The notes under the pieces: generated by a model | The model's input: only the letters and a program-made list of their open reading frames with translations | Database searches by the model: none | Told to the model about the DNA's origin: nothing | Assembly: GCF_037392515.1 (NCBI RefSeq) | Contig: NC_090283.1 | Coordinates: 15,437,501 to 15,501,500, forward strand | Length of the DNA: 64,000 nt | From: Haliotis asinina | Taxonomy: Eukaryota > Mollusca > Gastropoda > Lepetellida > Haliotidae | Direction of reading: 5' to 3' | Shown: positions 22,040 through 33,633 of the stretch, one piece after another | Position numbering within the stretch: position 1 is the stretch's first letter | How the letters are laid out: the number at the start of each line of letters is the position of its first letter | Program-made: the position numbers and the translations under genes

Positions 22040-23290
22040 ACAAGCAAATGAAAATATTTTCGTCCACGAGCGAGGTTAGTCGAATTAAGACCGGAGTGAT
22101 ACTTATAAACACACTTTCATTCATCTACATCCCCCAAAACAATAAACAAAACTATGTATTTGCAGCGGAAGTGCAGACTCCTGTATAGTTAGAGGAAGTA
22201 AGTCAAAATGAGTTGCATTTTGTGCCATGATACCTATAAATATATCCTCATTCATTTACATCCTCCAAACCACAGGAAAAGATGTATTTTGAGTAAAAGA
22301 AATTATTCTCGCATATTTTTTTATAAATATTAGTTGAATATTTTTGTCCTGATACTCATAAAGCCACTTTCATTCATTTACATCCTTCAAAACATTGCAA
22401 AAGATGTATTTGGAGGAAAAGGAAATATTCTCGCCCATGGGCCAAATGTTTTTCGCCTATGGGCGAGATTGTTTTTAAATCGTTCTAAATGAGCAGAATT
22501 AAGTCAAAATGAGTTGGATGTCGTGTCATGACACTCGGAAATATGCTTGCAAACAAACTGCAAAACATGGAAAAAGATCTATTTTGAGTGAAAAAATATA
22601 TTTCGCCCATGGGCGGGAGTTTTTAAATCGCTCTAAATTAGCAGAATTAAGTCAAAATGAGTTGTAATTTATGTCATGATGCTCATAAATGTACTTTCAT
22701 TCATTTACATCCTCGAAAACATGTGAAGAGATATATTTGGAGTAAAAGGTAATGTTTCGCCCATGGGCCAAAATGTTTTCGCCTATGGGCGAGAGTTTTA
22801 AAAATCGCTCTAAATTAACGGAATTAAGTGAAAATAGGTTGACATTTGTATTATGATACTTATGAACATACTTTCACCCATTTACAACCTCCACAACATG
22901 CAAAAAGATGTAATTTGAGCAAAAGTAAATATTCTCACCAATGGGCCAAATGATATTTTTAAATCGCTCTAAATTAGCAGAATTAAGTCAACATAAGCTG
23001 ATTTTCGTGTCACGACACCAATAAATATACTTTCATTTACTTAAAAACTGCAAAACATGGAAAAAAACATGTATTTTCAGTGAAAGTGAATATTCTCGTC
23101 CATGGGCCAATATGTTTTTCACCCATGGGCGAGATTTTCAAAATCGCTGTCGGTTAGCGGAGTCAAGTTACATCGAGCTGAAATTTGTGTCATGATACTT
23201 ATTAACATTTTCCATTCATTTACAACTTTCAAAACATTTATTCTGGACGAAATCAATTACTGAACGCCCATGGACGAGCGACTTTAAATT
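22040..23290. repeat. Satellite array with CGCCCATGGGCG palindromes (right arm)
   Basis: Inverted counterpart of the left array with a similar number of units. Individual units have gained or lost GCCCATGGGC copies, so the arrays diverge faster than the rest of the arms. Confidence 0.8.
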
Positions 23291-23589
23291 TTGAGTTTTC
23301 GAAAAAAAAATTTCATTTTTTCATCTTTAGCACATATTCATATTCATAACAGCTGCATGTTTATTTTTGCCAAATCCCTTGTGAGAGAGTGGCCACAGTG
23401 CGGAGAGTTTCTGGACTTTTGTGAGTCCAGAATTAAATTGTGACATGTTCTAAACAAAATAACTTAATGCAAATAAATAAGGAAGATGTGATCTATAAAG
23501 CATCATACGTATCTTATTCCCTGGAGAAACTATGTGACACATTCCTATAAAAGATAACCCACACACAGAAGATTCTGCACAAACGCCAG

Positions 23590-23780
23590 AGAGAGAGACA
23601 CACACACACACACACAGAGGGAGAGAGAGAGACAGGGAGACAGAGAAAGGGGAGGGAGTTAGAGAGAAAGACCCAAACAACTATCATACACAGAGAATCA
23701 CAAACACCATACACGCGCACGCACACACACTCAGAATCACGCAAGCACTTGTACACATACACACGCATGCACATACGCAA
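23590..23780. repeat. CA/GA-rich microsatellite region
   Basis: Runs of CA (23600-23617), GA (23622-23660) and mixed CACACG. The open frames here are repeat-derived. Confidence 0.85.
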
Positions 23781-24456
23781 TGCTACTGTGCTATCTCATC
23801 AGTCATTCTGCAGTGCTCAGTGATGTTCTGTACGTATTCCCGTACATCACTGTATCTCAGCTTTTTTAAAGCAATGTTCATGGACCTAAGCCGGGCGTAT
23901 CATTTTCAGCAATACAAGCCCCGTGACATTGCGTGACCTTGTCACAGCTGGTTGATTCCGAACAGCCGACACAAGGTCCTTTGGCATCTCAGTGTCGAGA
24001 ACATCTAAGCGATGTCATAAATTTCTTTGAACATTTACCTACAGATGGCTTCATGTGTCCTATTTAGGCAGCGAGCAGCAGCAGTCAATCGGATGCTGAA
24101 ATCAACTGACTAAAGTTTGTAAACCAAACTAGAGAACTTATGACTGTAAAATCAATTCAGTTAAAATATGAAATGATAGGCTTTTTTCAGGAGAGTTGTT
24201 TTCCTGGACAAGTTCTGTAAATAATAAGTACATATCTGCACCCCTGTTTAATGAAGATAACTCGTCCATCCGTTTATGTCATTTGACCTCCGGGTTCATG
24301 CATATGTAGAGTAGCTAAGGTCCAGCTGAACAACCTGTAGTACAGGTTGCTGTAAAGTTGAAACACGGAATTGAAATACATGTATCTAAGGTTACAACAC
24401 AATCAAAACAAAATGGGATCAGCCATGTAACTAATTGTTCTCTTTGTTCGTTTCAG

Positions 24457-24737
24457 CCTGGCTTGTGATCCAAACTTTTGTGTTCACCGGGTTCATGAAG
24501 AGACGTACTGTGACCCTGCAGATAACACCTCTTACTACGTGTGCGACAATGGCGTTGCAAAACACTCCACATGTCAACCCGGTCTTGTGTACCGCATAGA
24601 CTACTGTGCCTGGCCTCATGAAGGAGCCTGTGTCCCTAATCCCGTGCCTGATACGTCACAAGGAACAGTGGTAAATGGCGTGTGTCAAGCTTCCGTTTCA
24701 ACCGGAAGCAGTGTAACTACGTCACAAAACACGGAAA
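24457..24737 (+). CDS. Chitin-binding type-2 (CBM14) exon of secreted protein
   Basis: Acceptor TTCGTTTCAG precedes 24457 and donor GTAAGA begins at 24738. The frame gives LACDPNFCVHRVHEETYC, then SYYVCDNG, a further Cys, PGLVYRIDYCAWP and GAC: the six-Cys spacing with YYxCxxG and CxWP that defines peritrophin-A/CBM14 domains, which bind chitin through aromatic residues outside the cell. A Ser/Thr-rich linker follows. The exon starts in phase 2, exactly matching the first-exon copies (TGT AG | C CTG), and ends in phase 1, so more exons should follow; none was recognised before 27.9 kb. If the donor is not used, the frame ends at 24781 after about 14 more codons. In molluscs such proteins occur in shell matrix, mucus and gut lining. 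Confidence 0.8.
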
Positions 24738-24854
24738 GTAAGAACTATAAATTTATAGGCGTCGCATTGAATTCGAGCTAACCCTGTTCTCAGTTTAGTT
24801 GTTTTCTAATGCATGCATTTCCGGCCGCTCTATAATTTTAGCGTCGTTATTAAC

Positions 24855-25075
24855 ATATTGTTTATTGACACCGCACATAGAAATACCCATAGAATAACGG
24901 CTGCCTGTAAACAATCAAGTCAGGATCATATCTACTTATTAACATCATGAAGATCGTCCTACGCAATTTGAATGAGATAACGATATCAAAATAGTCGCAG
25001 GACCTGACGACCAGATTTCGTTATTTGCCTCTTAGGACAAGTATATTTTGTTGAAGATCAGTTCAAACCATATGC
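24855..25075 (-). mobile_element. Diverged family-B SINE
   Basis: Recognisable by GACACCGCACATAGAAATA, GTAAACAATCAAGTCAGGA and AACATCATGAAGATCG in family order, with many substitutions. Confidence 0.5.
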
Positions 25076-25499
25076 GTTCCTTCGGGACATGAGTTCCGTT
25101 CCCCTCATGAGATTTTGCTCGAATATTTCTAAAGGCGCCGTAAAATTATGCTCACTCTAACAATTCACTGTAACCATATGTATGAGAGAAGGACTTTTCA
25201 TTTAAATGTGGCTTTAATAATTAACAGCCCGTTCCACCGAGTCTTACTTTTATGTCCTACATGTAAAGTTTATTCAGGGTACACTTTATATATTTTGTCT
25301 TCCGTTACAAAACCGGATTGCTGTATTGCGACTTGGGAAAACTAACTTGAACTGGCGCGTGAATAATCAGTCTTAGACGTAAACCATCAACACAGACGAA
25401 TGCACTTGAATCCTTCATGTTCTCGGTAAAGTCCTTGGTGGGTTCGACTAGGCAATGTTCCCTGGAGAAGTCCCACTCGCTGTCTGGACTGCATGTAGA

Positions 25500-25610
25500 T
25501 GGGTAATTCCAATTACACAGATCATCACTGGATTGCTTGGTCCAGACTCAAATACTTACAGACCGCCCCCATGTAGCAGCAGCGTTAGGAAAAATCTCAC
25601 TCACTCACTT
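25500..25610 (+). mobile_element. Family-B SINE, 3' part
   Basis: ATCACTGGATTGCTTGGTC, CAGACCGCC and a CTCACTCACTCAC tail, 5' truncated. Confidence 0.6.
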
Positions 25611-25706
25611 TTGGGACATGTGTCATAACTATTTGAAATCTTAACAAAACAAATCAAACCTAATTATGTTAAACTGAATGGTGTCTTGGTGAAAAGGACA
25701 CATGAA

Positions 25707-25742
25707 TGATGATGTCATCGTCATGATGATGATGATGATGTT
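25707..25742. repeat. GATGAT microsatellite
   Basis: Imperfect trinucleotide run; the His-rich frame on the minus strand is a by-product. Confidence 0.85.
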
Positions 25743-26224
25743 GACGACGACGAAGGAGAAAATTGTATTTGTAACGATGGTAATCCTCAAGTTTCAGGTG
25801 CATTTCGCTGGGATCTGTACAGAAAACATCCTCATCAGAAGAGTTCCTGTACAGTCCTCCAGACATTAAATACTGCCACGGCCACACATTGTGGATCAAT
25901 CTGTTCACTGACCAGCGGCTGTACAGACTTTAACCTATCCATCCTCGGTGACGGTTTTGAATGTCAACTGCTTACATGCCTGCTTGACTTTCTTCTCAGT
26001 AGTTCTCAAGACCACGCCTTTTACGAGGAGATATAAGTCTGAAGTGAGAGAGCACTTTCAAAGTATACATGGATATATCTAAAATATATCAATAAAATGA
26101 CCCTATTGTGTATATATTGGGGATCGTGCTGGTGCGATCCCCTACGGAGTTCTGGACTAGAGCTGTCCTGCAGAGACTGAAGGAATTGTATGTAGTTTTA
26201 CTATTATAACGACATGTTCCATCT

Positions 26225-26420
26225 ATATTACTATACGTAGTCCAGCCTGGACCTAAGAATACAGTGGTCAACGTTATGAACATCAATCTACACAGCTGGG
26301 ATAGGATGGCACATGTAAACCAATTGAGCGAACCTGTCCATGCCATCTTGTCCTCCTTTAACAAGCATAAGCTGCAGGAGATCAATGCTAATGTAGGTCT
26401 CTCAGTATAAGATACAGCCT
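26225..26420 (-). mobile_element. Old family-B SINE remnant
   Basis: GTGGTCAACGTTATGAACATC and CAATTGAGCGAACCTGTC match the family middle; the ends are lost. The rest of 24.8-27.9 kb shows no exon. Confidence 0.45.
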
Positions 26421-27145
26421 CATGATTCAGGGAGATAATAAACCTGATTCTGGATCTCGTCAGCATCAGGTGTTAAGGATCTGTGACTTGGTGGATCGCT
26501 GGATTATCCCGTTAAAACATACTAGCAAGATACAGCTGGGATATTATTGAAGTCACATCTACGCCTCAGCCTCAACAAATTGCACCTACGAGGGCACTGA
26601 ACCTGTGCCTTTTTGGCATGCAAGAATGAACCACCTTGGGAGCAGCAGTCTGATTTTAATTTGCTTGTGCTAATGTCTCCTACAGACACATATGCATTAG
26701 CCTGAGTTTAGATATTTCATACTGTCAAACGATGAGAAAATGCTCTTGCGTCTGTTGTGTTCACGTGAAAGTCAACACAAGTCATGTTGTTGTATGAATT
26801 ATTTACGTAGCTACATGGGAAGTATCTATCACACAAGCTCTGTTAGGCGTTTGTAACCACATTTGTAACGGTTGAGAAATAAAAAGTGTCTTTGTCTGGA
26901 TGTGCATCTCCCAGAGAGAGTTAACTGTTCTACTTGACGTATTGTTGAAAATACCCGTCACACATAACACATCGTTAGGCTTCTACAGATGCGTGGTGTT
27001 TGGCTGAAAGTCATGTAAGGAATATTCGTGTCGGTTTTGTGTTGTATAGCGTTGCACTGACTGCCAGTGAAGCTCTCTGACGTCTGATCGGATGGTAATA
27101 TCGAGTCTGTATCAGTCTCAGTGGGACTGATGGTCACCGTACCAT

Positions 27146-27283
27146 ACATACATACATACAAATATACGAACGTACGTCCGTCCATCCATCCATCCATCCA
27201 TCCGCCCATCCATCCATCCACACACACACACACATACATACATACATACATACATGCATACATACATACATACATACGTATAG
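27146..27283. repeat. CATA/CATC tetranucleotide array
   Basis: CATA runs at both ends enclose CATC and CA runs. Translated Tyr/Met/Cys- or His/Ile-rich ORFs on either strand are artefacts of the array. Confidence 0.9.
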
Positions 27284-27945
27284 TCTGCTGTGAAAACGTG
27301 CCGATGACTTTCCCTTTAACCAAAAAAGTAAATCGAATTAAGTGAAATTAAGATTGAGAATCCTCATAATTTAACCTTGCCAAATGAACATTTAAATCCC
27401 AGACTTATTCAGTTTAGGATAAAAGTTGAGTACCAAACGATCAAAGTTTCGAATCGCTTTATTTGTTTGTATTACAAGGGGGTATGCACATTACATGAAA
27501 CACCGAGAACATGAAGGGCTGGGCTAAATTGACGCTCATCACGTACCGTACGTGCATTTGTTTCACTGTTGCCACTGCAGCTTACCCCCGGAGTGTGATG
27601 TACTCCAACGCAATATCCCAGGAATATTACTAAAACCGTCGTAAAAGCACATTCACTCACTCACTACATTGCCTTAGAGATACATTTGTATCTGAATACT
27701 TGATTTTGTATTGATGTGTGAACTGATTTAATTCTTAAATACAACACAATTCACACCTGGGGTACATATATAGAGGATGTTATACAAGTGCCCATGTCAT
27801 ACTGTGTTTACCACACGAGTGTCTAAATGTTGGTATTTCGCGAGCGAGAGCACGGGTGTCGTGAATAGTGTAATATAGATGGTTCCGACATTCGCGCCAA
27901 GCTCCGCCCACCTTGGTTACTGTTGCTACATTTTGAGCTGTCAAA

Positions 27946-28233
27946 ATGGCGGATACACTTGCAGGCACCGATTGCCTGTTGACAGTCCCGAACGCAATAT
28001 CTATTACATTTTTACCAGAACACGCTACTTTACCTCAGAAATCGAAAAAGAGTGGCTTGAACTATTTCACGCAGGGCTCTGTCCATGACATTCGAGTTTA
28101 TAGCCTCGACAACACCTCTGACATTGTTCAAAGCCAAGTGCTGGCGATCAATGTCAAGAATATTAGGGCTTGCATACCCTCCATTTGCGGCTTGACACAA
28201 GCGTCGAGAAGATCGTTGACAGCTTTTGTATGA
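27946..28233 (+). pseudogene. SWIM-type zinc-finger protein, first exon (frameshifted)
   Basis: Starts at ATG 27946 in a strong AAAATGG context and runs MADTLAGTDCLLTVPN, then KKSGLNYFTQGSVHDIRV, which resembles the N-terminus of SWIM/YqaJ-type proteins common in molluscs. Past SDIVQ the family-like reading jumps frame twice: AKCWRSMSR lies in a second frame and HTLHLRLDTSVEKIVDSFC in a third, ending at a GTAAGT donor (28234). The original frame stops at 28231-28233. Two frame changes in such a short stretch suggest a dead copy, although sequencing errors would give the same picture. In the family the SWIM motif binds zinc and is often linked to a nuclease of transposon or phage type. The family name is from memory. 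Confidence 0.5.
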
Positions 28234-28802
28234 GTAAGTATGTCGTTGTTAAGAAATTGCTAAATCCTCACATAAATCACTTAATATCACAGTTACATAC
28301 ATCAAGAAACTGTCGCTTGTAGACAATGTAGTGATCGTTTACATGTTCTCTTCTGGTTATGACTGTTATCTTGATTTGTTTCTAGTTCTATAGAATTTTG
28401 GCTGCAGATATATCACGACCGTTTTGACTTTTATATTTACATGCACTATGAAACATGTTTTTTCATTCCGTAAGTTACATAAACTCTTCCATAACATTCA
28501 ATTGTTCATTTTTCGATCATCCTCTGAATGATACACATAGACCTGGTTTGAGAAGTAAACTTTATTAATGAAACACCACACCTAGTAGAGAATAATGAGT
28601 GTACTATTATTTATAATCATTTTATAAATATTAAAATGAAAATGGAATTTAGATTGTGATTAGGCCTATATTATTATATGTTCAGTTTGATAAAAAATTA
28701 GAAACATGATACTGGATTAGATCTTTTTCTTGATGCAATGATATTTCATTTTTATAAAAAACATTCTTTAGATTTCTTTCACCTGAATGGATATTTGTTT
28801 AG

Positions 28803-28987
28803 TCTTGGTGGAAGATGTTCATGCATCAATGACCTTGCGAGAACTTTTCAGGAATTGAAGCTTCACAATTTCACACATATTCCTGAACAACACGGGTGCA
28901 CCATACTCCTTCAACTGTGGCAGATACCCAGGGGCAACAAGCTCAGTCCAGTGACAACCACCCAAGTGATTGATTTTGACACAAGGT
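28803..28987 (+). pseudogene. SWIM-type protein, second exon
   Basis: Frame reads LGGRCSCINDLARTF, ELKLHNFTHIPEQHGCT and LWQIPRGNKLSPV, followed by GTATTG, a possible donor. The CxH end of the SWIM motif would be expected at GRCSH, but here the His is Cys (CSC), so zinc binding may be lost. The CTxxxQxWxxPRG block is a recurrent landmark in this family. The acceptor TTTGTTTAG before it is plausible, yet its phase does not match the exon-1 donor exactly. The intron would be about 0.57 kb. Confidence 0.45.
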
Positions 28988-29246
28988 ATTGATGTTTTGG
29001 AAATAATTTTAGATTTTGAATTGTCAAAACTGTTTTTCACTTAATCACTAAAACAGGCGCAATTTAAAAGTTGATTTTAGTGGTCTATAAAGAGTATAAA
29101 TGCATTGAACTAAAGATTAATTGTTTTAATTTTCAGAAACTATGTGTTCATATCTGCCCAGATAACGAGTTGTCAGATAAATCAATTTGGATGAATATTG
29201 TTGCTGACTTCCACATGTCAGCAATGCTGACAGCTGAGTGCCACAG

Positions 29247-29348
29247 GAGCTAGATGGCATCCCACTGCAGTACGCGTTGCAGAGAGATGTACCCACCGTA
29301 AACACTCCACTCGAGCTATCCAGCTGGGATCAGTCTTTTCATGTCAAG
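29247..29348 (+). pseudogene. Possible third exon of SWIM-type protein
   Basis: GAGTGCCACAG resembles an acceptor. The open frame ELDGIPLQYALQRDVPTVN... ends near a weak GTAATA donor. No catalytic YqaJ motif is seen, and no later exon is recognised up to 30.1 kb. Linkage to the upstream exons is by proximity, strand and style only. Confidence 0.3.
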
Positions 29349-30427
29349 TAATATTTTCATCTGTGGGGCTCTATGGATCCTGTTTCTCTAAACAGACAAA
29401 ACATTACAATCGGTACATCTCGTTTGTAGTAACAAGACTAACATTTCATGAAAATGAAATTAGGCATATTTCACATTCATATGACAGTATGCAACAACAT
29501 ATATTCTTATCATCTGTACAAAACTACACCCTTTTCTGGCTTCAGAATGGACAATTCAATTATACATATGTTATCTATTTTGGCTGAAAATGTTTCGTGT
29601 ATGAAAACGGATTTTGAAATAGTTTTGAATAGTGAAACATGTTTGATCAGTTAAGCTTTATCTGAAAAACAATTCAGAAACAAATGAGCCACTAGGGTCA
29701 CAACCAACAAGACACTTGACTTGACTTACAGTCGTTGTATAACTGTAAGCACACGGTACTTGAGTCTTCAGTTCTGTCTCATCAATAATGATCATGGTTG
29801 AAGGATATTCCTTTCTAAATTCTGCAGGCATATTAAAAAGAATTAGAATTGCACGTGCATGTTGTCATATACTTAACTGGCCCATTTCGAAGTACATTTG
29901 TTCAGTCTAGGTATTGAATATTTCACTAATTGGCTGTGACAACTCAAAACACATTGCGAGGTCTTTTAATCCAAAAAATGTGGCGCAGTGGACATAGAGT
30001 CAGAAACAAGGAGCCCTTAATAAATAAAGACCTAATTTCACGGTGACCTTTCTCATACTGTAAATATGATGCATCATAACTTGACAGAGGGAAAACTAAT
30101 TTTTGTTCTATGCTGGTATTATCATATTTGTTTTATAACAACGTAGTTACATTATTTTAGATGGCTCAATTAATGTATTATTTTTTTTCTGTGCCCAAGT
30201 TTGGGGGTTGAATAAAATCATCATACACCGACATGTGAGGACTAAATAAAATAGATGATGTACCATTCTTTCGTTGTGAGGTGTTGTTTCTCACATTAGC
30301 GAACCCCTTTTCAAATAATAGTAAAGTTTGCGATAGGAGCATAAAAACATTTAAACAACTCTTTTCGGCATTGTATTCTTGAAATGCCATGCTGTTATAT
30401 ACACTTCTTGTTCTGACTGAATTATAC

Positions 30428-30616
30428 CTTAGGAATATAACACTGGTATCCAAACAGACCCTCTTTCTTGGTAGTGGCCGGGATGGTGTTGAATCTCCCC
30501 ACAATATCGGAGGAATATGCTATGGAAACTCTGCTGTTGGTCCACTCGGATCCTTGAAATACTGTCAGAACAGTGAACTGATTATAAGATTCCCCAGAAA
30601 CTCTAGAACTTATCAC
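30428..30616 (-). pseudogene. Possible second exon of THAP-type gene
   Basis: Minus-strand open frame with TVFQGSEWTNSR and RFNTIPATTKKEGLFGYQC ending at CCTAAG followed by a GTATAA donor. The phrase resembles the end of mollusc THAP domains (FxGGxGPTxxxPxPIPAT) with an insertion. Weak support. Confidence 0.25.
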
Positions 30617-31063
30617 ATATGTTTAAAGTGTGCAAAGTCAAAAAATGATTTTCGTAATATGGCGCAAAAACACCTTATCTGCAGGCAGTACCTCAACTTG
30701 ACAATTTAACTTGCATATTTTTATTGATCATAATATCAGCTTCTCAAAGGAAAAGTAAATTTGTAAGGAATTGTAAAGTGTAGTTCTGAGTATAAATATT
30801 TTAAAAAAGAAGAAAAACTAAAATAAAATCGAATGTAAAACAAAACAAAATTAATATTTGATAAGCTTTGTTAGCTGTCAGTAGGCTTACACGCATAAGA
30901 TCTGTATTAAAGATACGTAACATGTAATTCCAGCATCGACATATTCCAGTAGACCGGTAAACCCACTGAAATCGTCCCCTTTTGACAATTATTTCAAAGG
31001 TTTATGTATCAATGATTAAATATACCTTTGAAGACTCATATCTGTGTTTGTTGATGTTGGTAT

Positions 31064-31231
31064 TCAGCCGATAATGGGGTCTTCAACAAGCCCAACTCCA
31101 TCACAAACACGACACCAAAACGGTTTCCAAACGGGTCTTTGGTTTCGGAAAAGAATGAAAATCGCATTCTGTAGCCTCTCTTGATATCTGGCATCAGGAT
31201 TGCAAGTTCCCTATGCACATCGTTTCCCCAT
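31064..31231 (-). pseudogene. Eroded THAP zinc-finger domain
   Basis: From ATG 31231 the frame reads MGKRCA, an in-frame TAG, GTCNPDARYQERLQNAIF, then WKPFWCRVCDGVGL. This matches the THAP layout (C-x4-C near the start, F-x-x-F, an invariant Trp, then Cys) known from P-element transposases and their domesticated relatives, which bind DNA through a C2CH zinc site. The stop after codon 6, the change of the usual PFPKP to LFRNQ and the lack of a clear His ligand argue that it is dead. It converges on the SWIM-type exons 1.7-3.3 kb away. Confidence 0.35.
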
Positions 31232-32886
31232 TATCAATCAATTTTCAAAATTGTTCAGTCTGTACAAACGACACAAACAAATGCAGTGAACCTCCCAATT
31301 CTTTTAAATATGTGTGCATATACATTTCATAAAATGTTCAAATCATCTTCATTAATATTATCCGTTTTACTTATAAGCTAGAATTAAATGTTTAGTAACC
31401 TGTTCATATGAAATTGCAATATTAGTCCCAACGTACTGATCTACGTGTGATCTTCCAACACTTGTGTAGAGTAAACTGTTTTAGAGGCACTTTAGAAGTT
31501 GCAGAGCTAAAGGTGAAGGAATGGTGAAAATAAAGAAGTTGATCATCCGTAAAACTTGTTCCTTCACCTTCCTTGTGGATAGGTACAGTATACTTACCGA
31601 GTCAATTTCCCGTGTAAAGATTATTCAAACGATGAAAAGATTTCAAAGAATAAAAACGCACATCCTATATCCATATACGATATGATGTTGAACAAGGATA
31701 TATGTAGATAAGGAAATATGTTTCGTGAAAAAACACGTGAACGAAACCCAAAATATGCATCTTAATACTGAAAGTGTAATCGGAAGGATATTGCCATTGT
31801 GTTTACTCTTGTTCAAACGACCTTGACTTAAAAGAAATTGCCTAATATGGACAACATTGGTGAAGTGTGTTATATCTACTGATGACCAATTTCTTTCAAA
31901 ATGGCGGCTTCGCTGACAAGAGTACGGAGGATTTTGCGAGGACTCTCTCCTTGATTCAGGGATCTTTTGTACATACATGTGAGAGGTAAGTAATCAGAAT
32001 TATTCTGACTATCTGTGTATTGTTGTATGAATTTACCGTTTACATTGTAATTGACGGAAGAAGCCAGAAATACCGATAAGGACCATTGTCGTTGCAATAC
32101 TAGCGTCAATTTGCGTCAGTCATGGCTTCACGCTGCAGGGAAACTTTGACAGTTTCTAATAGATTATCAAATGATTGCATTTTATCTACTTTTAATTTGC
32201 TGTTTCTTGCTAAGATACTCTTCTCCTGAATATTGAATCATTGTAAGCAATGATTGGACGACTGGATGTCGGAAAATACACGGAAATGCTACGCAGTGTT
32301 AATTCGGAGTTTTTCTTTGTTTAAATTTCAAACAAGCGCAGTTTTTCGGGCACAGCGTTCGTTCTCATGCCCAGTATCTTTCGTTTCCGTTTATCTAGAC
32401 AGTTGGTATTGATGACAAAGACCACTTGTAATTTGATTCTAAGATGTTTGGGGAATTCAATGATGCATTTATCGCAGCTAACTATAAACTATACGTGATG
32501 TAATAGGCGTCTCAATACCGGCCTTCTCGAAACGTGATTTTGTAAACACTATTCAATATGGTGTTCGTGTAATTGTGTTATCGAAAACATCCCTACCGAT
32601 TCTGGGTTCATTGGCGGTTACACGAAAACTTAATATCAGGGGTCATTAATATGCTATTTTTGAAACTCAATGCTCATAGTGTTTATCCGATTTTTATAGT
32701 TCAGAACATACAGCAAATACCGCTCTGAATTGCGATTTTATATGCATGTATTATGAAAAATGGCGACGTTTACGATGAAGTCAATGTGAAAGGTAATCTT
32801 AAGCACTTTAGCTTGGTCTGAGACAATAGTGGATAGTATCAAGAAAAAGGCAGAAGGAATTTCCTGCAGAATCCCAAACTGTAAAC
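31232..32886. other. No supported gene
   Basis: At 31901 an ATGGCGGCTTCGCTGAC start on the plus strand encodes 17 basic residues reminiscent of a mitochondrial leader, then a stop; a strong donor (GAGAG|GTAAGT) follows at about 31986. It could be a 5' exon of an unrecognised gene but cannot be supported. Confidence 0.3.
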
Positions 32887-32988
32887 TATACATCCATCCA
32901 TCCATCCATCCATCCATCCATCCATACATACATACATACATACATACATACATACATACATACATACATACATACATACATACATACA

Positions 32989-33022
<34 letters not shown>

Positions 33023-33043
33023 CATACATACATACATACATAT
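32887..33043. repeat. CATC/CATA tetranucleotide array
   Basis: About 8 CATC units followed by about 30 CATA units. Overlapping ORFs in several frames are repeat artefacts. Confidence 0.95.
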
Positions 33044-33463
33044 GTATGTGCTTGGTGTATTTAAAATACATTTATTACTCGCCCGTGGAAGATACTAAAA
33101 TAAACTCAAGAAGTTGCAATCCACAAAATTTGTCCCGTATTGTAAACCAAAAGTTACTGTGTTCTGTAATCTGATTGTTTGAAAAACATGATTAAATGGT
33201 ATTAGATTCCCGGAAACTGAAAGACTATTCACCGCGTATTGACACGTAAACAATTGTTTTGTTGTGTCATCGACAGTGGTGACGTCATTCAAATCATATT
33301 GTGACGTAAAGTTAGAATGACGTCACAAATGAGCAACTCCAGATGCTACCATGAGAACCAGCTGAAACGGCCAGCTGATGACACTTCACTGCTGTGTCCG
33401 TGTTCGATGTAAACGAGTGCAGACACTAAAACCCCTTTGGTTTACTTTTTTGTTTACAATGTC

Positions 33464-33624
33464 GATAAACATCATGTGTTGGCCAATTTCCGGGTGTTAT
33501 TGAGTATTTGAAGCACGGGAATATTTCATTTGAAACCTCCGGCTAACGCCGTCGGTTCCAAATACATTCCCGTCCTTCAAATACTCAATAACACCCGGAA
33601 ATTGGCCAACACATGATGTTTATC
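33464..33624. repeat. 161-bp near-perfect hairpin
   Basis: Arms of 59 nt at 33464-33522 and 33566-33624 are complementary with one visible mismatch (CACGG against CCTTC side). The 43-nt loop can pair further through TTTGAAACC/GGTTCCAAA and CGGC/GCCG, so nearly the whole segment folds on itself. Flanking TGACGTCA motifs near 33280-33335 and 33664-33700 suggest it is the core of a foldback MITE. Confidence 0.85.
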
Positions 33625-33633
33625 TCCGAAATA

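Larger units (their letters stand above)
19812..23452. repeat. Right arm of giant inverted repeat
   Basis: Reverse complement of 10764-14222, about 3.64 kb. It differs mainly by a ~380-bp segment at about 20545-20925 that the left arm lacks, by a missing ~30-bp piece opposite 13150-13185, and by rearranged satellite units. It may be the second terminal repeat of a foldback-type element or the product of an inverted duplication. Confidence 0.9.

Noticed and set aside
31901..31985. ATGGCGGCTTCGCTGAC start with basic leader-like peptide and a good donor downstream
   Set aside because: The frame stops after 17 codons before the donor, so it cannot be supported as a coding exon, though it may be a 5' UTR exon.
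32738..33098. Several overlapping ORFs rich in Tyr-Met-Cys-Val or Ile-His-Thr
   Set aside because: They are translations of the CATA/CATC array and appear in multiple frames on both strands. The same applies to ORFs at 27121-27323, 47380-47601, 50641-51121 and 59238-59627.
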